Source: Prostheceraeus crozeri
Taxonomy: Eukaryota > Platyhelminthes > Polycladida > Euryleptidae
Assembly: GCA_907163375.1 (NCBI GenBank)
Contig: CAJQUW010007072.1
Location: forward strand, 268,279 to 332,278
DNA length: 64,000 nucleotides
Direction of reading: 5' to 3'
Shown here: one piece after another, positions 47,421-56,717 of the stretch
How the letters are laid out: each line of letters starts with the position of its first letter
Numbering within the stretch: position 1 is the stretch's first letter
The notes under the pieces: generated by a model
The model's input: only the letters and a program-made list of their open reading frames with translations
The model's database searches: none
Told to the model about the DNA's origin: nothing
Position numbers and translations under genes: made by a program

Positions 47421-47756
47421 ATCGAAGTCATCCTGCTGCGAAATGCTCCAAGGATTAACAGCAGAAAAACTCAATGCTGCTAAAGCCAAAACATTCGGAG
47501 GCAGTGATAAGAATAGCCCTACATATTTATACATTATAACTGTTGATTGCTGTCATCATGCTACGAAATGCTCCAAGGATTAACAGCAGAAAAACTCAAT
47601 GCTGCTAAAGCCAAAACATTTGGAGGCAGTGATAAGAATAGCCCTACATATTTATACATTATAACTGTTGATCGAAGTCATCCTGCTACGAAATGCTCCA
47701 AGGATTAACAGCAGAAAAACTCAATGCTGCTAAAACCAAAACATTCGGAGGCAGTG
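47421..47756. repeat. 125-bp tandem repeat, 2.7 copies
   Basis: Units start near 47421, 47546 and 47671 (ATCGAAGTCATCCTGCT and variants), each containing GGATTAACAGCAGAAAAACT. Units are over 95% alike by eye, so the duplication is recent. The minus-strand frame across it that looks like a signal peptide is a product of the repeat. Confidence 0.92.
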
Positions 47757-50200
47757 GCAAAGAATCACATAATTTAAAGACTCACCTCATCAGCAGATGT
47801 CAGCCTACAGAACTGTCGTAATTGTTCCTCTACCATCAATTGTGCTGGTTTGGTCAGTTTCAATCAGTTCCTATTTATGATATCTCTTTGATAGACAATG
47901 ATATTGCGGTCTGAAATGCACAATAGAGTTTTTGATGCAAAAAGTATTGAACGTATTTGACGCACATAAGAGAAGGAATAGGCCATACAGAATGTAGCAT
48001 AATTGAAAAATAGGAAGATGACACAGGTTTTGATCGAGCTTCTATTATAAGAATCAATCAGGTGATATTTTTAACTATCTTAGTATCTTTTATCATCCCA
48101 ATAATTTACAACAGCACGAATTAATCCATAACACATTTTCCCACGGTGGACAACATATGCCGGTTAAGCAGAAAATCCGATTTGATATTTGATGTCAAAT
48201 AATTTCCCCATTAACTGAAATCAGTAACAATAACGTACCCTCAAATGTCTTGCACAAATCCAAATTATACAGTGAAGCATTTGACCTATTTAAAAAACCA
48301 CAAAAATTCGTATTTAAAAAAGTATGCCAACCCTGCATGTAGGCCTGACAAACGACGGTTTGGATGTGCACGCAAGCTACATTATCGACAGTATCAATCA
48401 GCGAATTAAAGGAAGATTCAATCTTTTTCCACACGACTAGCTGGTGCAGTGATAATAGTGTGGTCCCAAAGAAGCCCTGTGATCCTGATGTTTAGCACGA
48501 CCACTTCACTTCAGTCATGTATCTTGGACAGTTTCAATGCCACATTGGTGGACTACTTTTTAGTATCCCTTTCTCTCTCAAGAATAGATTTTCAGTAGAT
48601 TCAATGACACATGAGACGACTGCTGTGCACATTGCTAAGAGGTGCGCGCTGTCATGGTGAGGATTGTCCATAGAATATGGATTCTCTCTCTATCCTCGAT
48701 TCTGATGAATTTCAGAGGAAGTTAACTTTCTTATGATTTGATACGATTTGATGAGGGACCACACTATCATCATCGTACCGACCAGCTCCCGAATGAAACA
48801 CCCACTGGAAGGCAGCCGCATACGCTGCGGATTCTATTCGAGAATCCGGAGAACGCTTGCAATTTTTTTAAATGGAGGAAATTGATGTTTATTTACCACC
48901 CATTTTGGGAAATATGCCTCATCATCAAGGATCGAAGTCTCCATCTCCTATCATGATGAATCACACGATTAATTCTTTAACTGAATGTACATTTTATTTG
49001 GTAATTGAAGGACATTATAATTTGAATGGTTGGCTTAGAATGTTTTTTCAAGTCATCTGTTTTTACACCTGATTTACAAATACAATTTATTTGCTACTGA
49101 CATGTCTGAATAATAGTGACGCACTATATGCACTCCATCTGGACACCCGACGCTAATGATCTTAAACAAAGGATGACAACATGCATATTACAGTATCTTC
49201 AATGAATAGAGAAAACTGCGCCGTCAGTCTTCACTTCGACGAGCGGAATCACACCCACACACAATTCATGAGGAATCCGTGAACTGACTGATAGACGTAG
49301 AGCGCGGCGAAGAAATGCTGTGCAATGTTCGAAGTCGGGAGGCTCGCCATCTTGAAGACATGATAATCCCTTATCAGAATAGGTCAGAAATATAAATCCG
49401 ATAATTGCAGAGGTTGGGATGCATTAGAATAAAGTAATGCTTTAGAAATAATCATGAAAACTGATTACTCGTGCAACATGCTCGTGACACACTCGTGAAA
49501 CATCGGGAAATGATGGCAACTCTCTGAGCGCCTTATACAGACTTCTAAATATAGCACATAGTATAGGATTCTCGTCACGGGAATTCCTATCGTTTCCTGA
49601 GAACGGTTAGAGCAAGTTCGAAGCGATTACTACAGTTTGATAGGATCTCAGAGTCGGTGAAATTTCACACGACTTAAACTGTTTCTTCGATTTAAGGCTC
49701 TCGATATCATGACGTATCGAGTAGTTTTCACACAGATAATACACAAGATTCATACAAGCAATATGGAAGTAAAACATACAATTTCGAACACAAGATCTGA
49801 TTGCTACATTCGTGTTGAAACTTATTTTTAAGCTCATTTGACCAAGCATCGAATCACAGGTCTTCAATGAGATATATTAGTGAATCAATGCCTTTTGTGA
49901 CAATTTCTCATCGATTCTTGTCAATCAAAAGTTTAATGATCCTGACAACACACTGCGTTTTGGATGGCATATCAGATCTTATCTGAAAACATGTATTTAA
50001 TTAATATTTTGTTCTGACATTTAGGATAATTTGACTAATATTTCATAAATATTTAACAAAATTAAAAAGTTTTTTATAATTTTATTATTTTGCTTAGAAA
50101 CTGGTAGGCCTCTAACAAAATTAGCAAACATAGTAGGAATTTATCAAAATTTCTATTTTTCACAAAATTAGCAAACAGCTAGCAAGTTTCTAACAAAATT
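47757..50200. other. E3 interior, no gene recognised
   Basis: Apart from the possible short exon noted under E3, I see no gene; the last 200 bp hold subterminal repeats. Confidence 0.4.
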
Positions 50201-50223
50201 ATTCGGTTTGCTCGTCCCGGGTA

Positions 50224-50924
50224 ATTGTACAGTCTGGTTTACTCTGGACAGATGTCAAAATGCAAAAACCGCCTCTCAGAAATCACAACTTTCAAACAGA
50301 AGTATTGGCCATAAAGTATGGTTAGAAGAACTGAATAAAGTTAGTCCATCTATATTTACTTTGATCTCAAGTGAGTGGCTGCCCTTACCGCTCTCTAAAT
50401 TTGAAATGAGACCTTTCGAAACAAGAAATTCAATATTCTCAGATATCGAAAATTATCCTATTTTTCCTTCAGAACGATCTTTCTCGTATAAACCGGACGG
50501 ATTGTTTGCTGCCTCAACATATGTAACGATGATGGAACTGAAATTCCATGTCGATTTAAACTCTGCAGAAGAAAATTCATTCCTGCCCTGCTCGGGTGGT
50601 ATACATGATAGAACTCCAGAAGATCATCAGTGAGCGAAGTAGGTGATGCTGAGTTATCTAGATCTTGGTGTGGGGTTACTTAGGGCTATCTTCGAAACCA
50701 CTTCCACTTTCTACTTCGGAATAATCCTCTACAGCATTCCAATCGATTTCATCGTCTGAATCAAAAAGGACATGTGAATAGGATGCCTTGGTGTCTGGAA
50801 CTGAGTTGTCAAAATAGGGCTTATCGGAGTCATTATCAGACCTATCTGCTCGACCAAATAGCCTAATTGCATCTGCTGCTGTAGCCGAAGAAGTTCTGCT
50901 GTTCTCCTCGACATTTGAATATAT
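50224..50924 (-). pseudogene. Broken CMC/CACTA-like transposase of E2
   Basis: Read on the minus strand from an AG acceptor at 50925-50926, it encodes a Ser/Asp-rich segment (FDSDDEIDWNAVEDYSEVE) matching the acidic N-terminal part of the E1 transposase (ETDIDWNDW), then a stop at 50676-50678. In another frame follow SLTDDLLEFYHVYHPSRAG and NFLLQSLNRHG, matching SLTDDLRFFYLTYHPGREG and FILQSLNRHN of E1. A further shift reaches KVNIDGLTLFSSSNHTLWPI, with the first catalytic Asp, matching KINIDGLPLFSGSNFQLWTI. Soon after a KPD-like segment the sequence meets the right end of E3. At least two frameshifts plus an insertion inactivate it. It ties the E2 tips to the E1 gene family. Confidence 0.85.
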
Positions 50925-50929
50925 CTATA

Positions 50930-53900
50930 AAGAGATACCATACTACGCTGCTTCTGTTGGATGATAGGGACATCACCGCCAATTTTGTAAGGTGACATAC
51001 CTGAGGTATAGTTGTGTTGATTTTGTGCATCATGGAAAGTCCCAGAGATAGGTTTTCATGCATTCAGCAATATAGCATTTACTTTTTGATATCTATGTGG
51101 GAGAGGAATCGGGGCTGCTACTTGGGCTTTATGACTGCGGTGTTATAAAAGTAAAAATTGTCAGTGTTCTTCATTCGTGGGAGAAACACAGGAGTAAGTT
51201 ATGAAAATTTATTTCAATAGTAAGTGCTACAATTCTAAAAAAGTTATTCTGCTTATTGCCATAATGAGTTTTATGACTTCACTACTTCTTCGCGTGGTAC
51301 CGGTATCTACTCTTACTGGAAGCTTCATTCTTTTGATCGTGGTGATATACTCCGTTTTCTGTGTAACATTTTTTCGATAAGCTCTCTATAATTTGGGATG
51401 ATTTTGTTTGTAGTCAATAATTCGTTTATCAGATTAAGTCAGCAAATTTTAACAGGCATGTTTTAGAAATCATGCAAGTTGTAAAGAACTTTCAGGTTTT
51501 TGTTAGTTAAGCTCTAGGACTCATAAAACTCAAGTTCCCTTTAAGTCCTTCGCAAGCGGCCTAGATTTTACTTAACATTTCAGCTAGGGGTCTCGAATAT
51601 ATCAGCCTTACTTGGGGAACTGTTTCCTTATGATAAATGATAATATTTGGAGCTCCTGCTTCAGGAATAGAAATATCAATTTCAATGTACTGTGCTAATA
51701 TTCTATCAATTCTGAAAATTAGATCATGAAATGGTGAATATTATTACAAATAAATAGGAATTCTCTCTATTCATACATGTAAACCTGTTACAAGAGTGCT
51801 TACCTAAGTTCACAGTTCAGAGTTAAAAGAGTTTTCCACATGGGGCAAATATAGGGGCTATTCCATCGTAGTGATAAACACAAGTATTGGATATACCTCA
51901 AATCCGTAGGTCTAATACTTGCTGCCTCACTTCAAAACCCCATTCGCGCAGCTGCATACCGATGCGAGGTGACATAACCAACATAAGCATACATTTATGA
52001 ACAGGTGAGAATATCTACGATTTATGAAGCCACGTAATTTTACTGTCAAAGAGATTGAATCTCAAATTTACAATAAAAAACATCGTCTACTTGCAGCAAA
52101 TTTCATGTGTATCGTTATTATAAGCTTGTTGCTCCAAAATTCATTACGAGTAGCCTGTCAAGCTTAGTGGTGAAAGCTAAAAATATATGGGCTGTAAACC
52201 AGAACATCATCACATCACAGTGTTCGATTTCGGTGACATTGCATTTTTTTCATTCTTCGAAAATGCTTTATTGAACCCAATGTTAGCATGTGCAAGAGGT
52301 GAAAAGTTGAAATCTCCAACCACAAGTATTGTGTGCAAACATCTCCTAGCTAGCCATTGCAGAACTGGGCTCCTTTTCAATCTACACCCATCAACTAATG
52401 ATGCAAATCCTTGAATGGCGTATAGAAGCACGAAACTTTGTCCAGAATTATAACACAGGGGAGATCATAGTATGTTTCATAATTCAACAAGTGCAAAAAC
52501 TTGAATGTCGCACACCCAAAATCTAATTCATGACAGTGCAAATCACGCATTTAATAAGATCAAAAGATTTATACCTAATAGAAACACATTAATTATTGCT
52601 GCTACCGGTCACCACTATTATTGCGACAATTATGTTCTCTTACTCAGTTAACATAATGATAAGTAGATTCCATAACGAAAGGCTTAGCGAAAAGTCAATT
52701 GCATAGTAATAAAAATCAAAATCATTTCATAAATGACCACCTAAATACGAACAGTGCTATCCATCTGTCATCGATAGACTTCTCCTCTCATTATGTAATA
52801 ACTTCATTCCCAAAATGAAAGTGGCTTCGTAATGCGTGTAAATTGTGGCAGTACAAGGGGACTAATATGCAATTGCACCCTTAGCTCCCTCTCGTCTCCT
52901 GATGGTCCTGATCGGTTGATCTGTTGTCCAATATCAAGATTTATAGAAGACCATTCGACAATCGGGATCCCTGTCATACCCAAACCCTACTTGCAAAATT
53001 TCGTCCCCAATCCAGGCGACAAATGTCCACTTTCTTGTTCCCCTGCAAGTTCGTGCACGCGCAAATGTAGGCCGACCAACGTTGAAAAAAATATTTTTGA
53101 AAAAAGCCAGATTTTAACGAGTTCGTGTTAGCAAATACAAATTATCAGATGGCAATCAATATACATTCAGCAATTTTTACATCTCCAATGATGATAATTA
53201 TAATCTGTTAAGCATTGATAAGTAACCAAGTTTATAAATACTCTGAAGGAATCATGAAAAAAGTGCATCGGCAAAGTATGAAGTATCATATATGGACTTA
53301 ACTTGTAGTACCTTATTGAATAAATAGATGTGTGTTTTTAAAATTTACAAGCTTAGACAAAAATATTTTCATCGAAGGCATTCATCCGCGCAGAATGAGG
53401 TCAAAATGTAAGATCTACGCCCACGCGAAGCTTAGGGGTCTAAAACCTCTATTAATATTTATTAAAGAAATTTTATCAGTGAATTGCTCCAAGCAATTCA
53501 TGTGTTCCTTGAAGTACATGGTTGAAGTACAGCATAGTAGTATGTATGTATAATAATATAATGAGACATGAATTAATTTTTTTCTGTAATTTTATATTAT
53601 AATCTATGTTATATTTTAATAATGATGTTAATTTTGAAGAACTTCAGTGTCACATGAGACAAACGTGCCATAAGAAATTGCATATAACTTTAGAAAAATC
53701 TGCAATTCGATGACGGGTTCTTTTATGTTTGTAGCGTGCTCAGCTGTATGCATTTGTTGTAACCTATGTGCTGTTGCATTTCAATCGTGTGTTTCTGGCA
53801 TCAGAATCTCTTGCCTAACTAAATCTAGTGTCGTTTCAAAGTCACATCAACTTCGTTGAAGTTTTAAGTCTGAATGAAGCATTCGGGTATTCAATTTATA

Positions 53901-54178
53901 TAATTTTTTTGGCTGCTAATTAGTCGCTAAAATATCCACGATTTCGCCGATTGGCGAAAAATCAACTCGGATTAGTAAACAAATATCTACCAACTAATTA
54001 TAGCAACTTTTTCGAAACCTGTTGTTTTTTAATTTTACACATGTTTTTGGATAGATAATGACCATTTTCACATGTGCAGATAGTTTTTACACGAAAATGA
54101 ACCTTTAAAAAAATTATCCACAAAATCGCTATCTCGCCGGATAATCTGTTGATATTAGCAAGATGCGCTCCCACAGGG
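50930..54178. other. Right part of E2, no gene supported
   Basis: Upstream region of the broken transposase; untranslated or N-terminal exons may lie here but none is certain. A 73-codon minus frame at 52210-52431 contains ILVVGDFNF, like an endonuclease motif, without further support. The last 60 bp hold the TGCTAATATC-type subterminal words shared with E1. Confidence 0.4.
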
Positions 54179-54519
54179 GACTTTGCGTCTCATGTGTCTG
54201 CATGCATCAGAGGCTAAACAATGTGATAGGACCTCAGTTTCATTCTCAGGGAAGACAGAACATGCTTAGCGGTTCATCCGTGGTTCAAGCGGCAGCGCAG
54301 ACAACCGTAGACGACGCGCAAACTATAAACGCTCGCCCGCGCGTATTCATAAACATTCCCCATGTGTTTTCCCCATGTTTTAACAGCATCAGATCAAGTG
54401 ATTTCTGACTATTAGTGCAGCGCGTATGTACGCGGGTAGAAGAATAGAATGTCCTTAACCACGGATGTTTGGGGTGTTCCGTAATTACGCGTGAATCACG
54501 CGTGGCATGTCACCAAGTG
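54179..54519 (+). mobile_element. CACTA-tipped MITE M3, right half
   Basis: Resumes at GACTTTGCGTCTCATGTGTC exactly where M3-left stopped and ends GGCATGTCACCAAGTG. With 40563-40726 it makes one MITE split by E2. The open frame within it is a repeat by-product. Confidence 0.88.
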
Positions 54520-54670
54520 ATGCATCGTCTACGGCTATCTCAGTACAAATGTATTGGAATAAATTCATGATATAGAAATGATCAGTAGCCCGATTTGATG
54601 ACACGATTTGGAATTTTCTCAAAGGAGTCATGTGCGAAAAGTTTCATAAGATTATTTGATTTTTATCAAT

Positions 54671-54750
54671 TAGCTACCCGGTTTAACGGTTTATGAGGCC
54701 TATAATTAAGTACCGCGGTACCTATATTCAACCATTAAACCGGGTAGCAC
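54671..54750. repeat. Imperfect palindrome centred on GTACCGCGGTAC
   Basis: GCTACCCGGTTTAACGGTTT on the left pairs with AACCATTAAACCGGGTAGC on the right, around the perfect 12-bp palindrome GTACCGCGGTAC. Confidence 0.7.
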
Positions 54751-54897
54751 TGTCACGTTGGCAAGGTACACGGCAAAGGTGGACCTATAATTTTCACAGC
54801 TTTTCTAGTAGGCAGTAATCAAAACTTGAGAAAGATTATTATTTGAGGGCAGCTTAATTTAAGTACCGGTACCGTATGCTTAATTTGGATGGAACCA

Positions 54898-54949
54898 CAC
54901 TGGGTGACATTCCGCGCGTAATTCACGCGTAATTACGGAACACCCACAC
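54898..54949 (+). repeat. Solo tip fragment of the CACTA-tipped MITE (M4)
   Basis: CACTGGGTGACATTCCGCGC and the following AATTACGGAACACCC match the tip of M1. The rest of the element is absent. Confidence 0.75.
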
Positions 54950-55740
54950 GGTGTCCCCAAATCAAGATTAAGATTAAAAAATATACCATGAGCGAAACCG
55001 TGATTTTCTGTTAGAATACAACCTTAGGGTCTGAGAAACGCGAAAACAAAAATCCTTTAAAGCCAAATTTTTGAGAAATCGCAATTTTAAAAAATTGTGA
55101 GGAAATCAATAAAAAATGACCTCATATTTGTAGTTTTAAAGGAAACTGCGTCAAACAACTCCATGAAATACGGTAGTTAAGCCTATATACATCATATATT
55201 TAGTGGCAAATGCAAATTATCTGTAATGCATGTATATACATACTGAAAGCTTGTAATTGTTTATAAGTAGTATAATATGCGTTTTACAGCAAATTTAATT
55301 TCACCCGTAAAATTAAGTTAAAAGTGCTTGTAATTTCAAACGATAACATGTGTAATGCATGTCAGTGGTTGCCTGTAAATCAAACCTCAGCGTTTATGTC
55401 CATCAAATTATGTCAGCAAATATTTTTTCTCAGTTCATAATTTTAGCGCGCATGTTGCATCCTCAGAAGCATAGATATCCGACCATTCTTCTTTATACAC
55501 GCATCGATTGTCTTTGGCTGCTATGTCCTGCTGTCGGATATCTAAGTTTGAACAAGTAGATGACGCGTGCGTCCGTGTCCGTCCTTTTCACACATCAGTC
55601 ATCATACCATAGCGCATCACGAGATCGAAACAATACTCATTTGAAACACACATCTAGTAGAGGCTCGTGCATGAGGTGATGAGTCATCACTTCGTATTGA
55701 TATATGCCTACATCGATTCTCATGAAAGCGATCGAGCGAA
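54950..55740. other. Non-genic sequence
   Basis: No supported gene or repeat; possible promoter region of the Cys-rich pseudogene. Confidence 0.4.
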
Positions 55741-56435
55741 ATGGCTGCAGCCTGTAAAATCGTCGACGAAATTCATGACCGAAATAGAAAGAAAGTTTGT
55801 GTTATTTGTTATCGCAAATCGTCTCGAGCCTTTTCACCGAAGGAAACTGACTACGTAAGAGAACATCTGATTGATAATTTTACCATCCATAACTCAGATT
55901 TTCCATCTGGCACCTGCAACGGTTGTCATCTGCTACTGGTGAAAGCTGATAAGAATGAGGATGTCACTCTTCCTTTAGCCGACGACTACGATCCTCAGCG
56001 TTCTATCGCAACGGTTGCATCAGCGTTGCATATGCAACGGTTGTCATCTGCTACTGGTGAAAGCTGATAAGAATGAGGATGTTACTCTTCCTTTAGACGA
56101 CGACTACGATCCTCAGCGTTCTATCAATACTCGTTCGTCGGAGACATGTGACTGTCGAATTTGTACCGTCGCGAAGAAGAACAAGCAAGATGCCATCAAA
56201 CTTAAACGAAAATCTGGTCGTTGACTATAAAGTCTGTGGTAATTGTTATACTAAACTCTATCGAGGCTGCAGTCATTCGGCACAAATGTGTTCTTCCATA
56301 CGACAGAAAGTTTCCAACGCCGAGGCTCTACTCGATTCTCCAAATGCAAAAACAAAGCAACGGGTTGCTGCCCGAATAATCAAAGAATCGCCCATGTTAT
56401 CTACAGTCCGTTTCATAAAAAGTGGATCATCCTAA
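55741..56435 (+). pseudogene. Cys-rich, probably zinc-binding protein broken by a tandem duplication
   Basis: From ATG 55741 the protein begins MAAACKIVDEIHDRNRKK, then KVCVICYRKSSRAFSP, a helical stretch and SGTCNGCHLLLVKADK, then LPLADDYDPQRSI. A 118-bp tandem duplication (copy 1 at 55917-56007, copy 2 at 56035-56125) repeats the CNGCH to DYDPQRSI part. Since 118 is not a multiple of three, the first frame is thrown out. The second frame continues with ETCDCRICTVAKKNKQ. A further shift near 56220 leads to YKVCGNCYTKLYRGCSHS and a Lys/Arg/Ser-rich tail ending at 56433. Paired C-x2-C motifs suggest zinc coordination. Similar Cys-rich proteins occur repeatedly in invertebrate genomes as far as I recall, but I cannot name the family. 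Poly(A)-like AATAAA follows at 56446. Confidence 0.6.
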
Positions 56436-56560
56436 AATTTGACTAAATAAAACATAAGTATGATACAGAAAGCATTTTTCATGTTATTTCATGTCCCTAA
56501 TATATTTAAATGTCCTTATATAATCTGATAAGCTATGATACAGTAACGGTTCTTAAGAAG

Positions 56561-56676
56561 CTAATATTTTTTGGCCCTACCCTTATTGTCAATGACATTA
56601 CCAATTCGTCTAGGCATTGATTCGATGATATCGTTGATTTTTGACTGATCTAACTTTCTCCACTCTCTTTTTAACA
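56561..56676 (-). pseudogene. C-terminal fragment of a Tc1-type transposase
   Basis: On the minus strand: LLKREWRKLDQSKINDIIES, then MPRRIGNVIDNKGRAKKY and a TAG stop. The ESMPRR-----I--KG---KY ending is the characteristic C-terminus of Tc1 family transposases. The catalytic domain is absent upstream (higher coordinates), where the satellite array begins. Confidence 0.8.
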
Positions 56677-56717
56677 GTGACGTAAGTAGTAACAAAAGGT
56701 CCAGAATAAACACAGCG

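Larger units (their letters stand above)
46654..50221. mobile_element. CCCGGGACGA-tipped element E3 (3.6 kb)
   Basis: The left end reads CCCGGGACGAACACACC and the right end, complemented, CCCGGGACGAGCAAACC. TA flanks both sides (46652-46653, 50222-50223). Within about 250 bp of each end are many copies of TTTGTTA/TAGCAAA/ATTTTATCAAAT words, a subterminal repeat pattern. Its right end abuts the broken E2 transposase frame, which appears to resume beyond the left end, so E3 inserted into that gene. No transposase of its own was found. A possible short first exon (MVEEQLRQFCRLTSADE before GTGAGT, minus strand, near 47790-47840) is the only coding hint. Confidence 0.75.
40727..54178 (-). mobile_element. 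Large CCCTGTGGGA-tipped element E2 (13.45 kb), nested in M3
   Basis: The left end reads CCCTGTGGGAATGCATC and the right end, complemented, CCCTGTGGGAGCGCATC. GA flanks both sides (40725-40726 and 54179-54180). Unsplit M1 has a single GACTTTGCG at this point, so GA is a true 2-bp target duplication. E2 carries a broken CMC-like transposase on the minus strand (50224-50924) homologous to that of E1. It contains two later insertions, E4 (45204-46571) and E3 (46654-50221). Without them it would be about 8.5 kb, close to E1. Confidence 0.88.

Noticed and set aside
47280-47534. Minus-strand frame with a signal-peptide-like start
   Set aside because: Its hydrophobic part is one unit of the 125-bp tandem repeat.
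50208-50633. 141-codon plus-strand frame
   Set aside because: It is antisense to the broken E2 transposase, whose minus-strand homology to E1 is clear.
52210-52431. Minus-strand frame with ILVVGDFNF, like a LINE endonuclease
   Set aside because: Only one short motif; no reverse transcriptase or other endonuclease motifs nearby.
54163-54408. Plus-strand frame also present at 32896-33105
   Set aside because: Both lie inside the same MITE family and vary with it; no protein-level signal.
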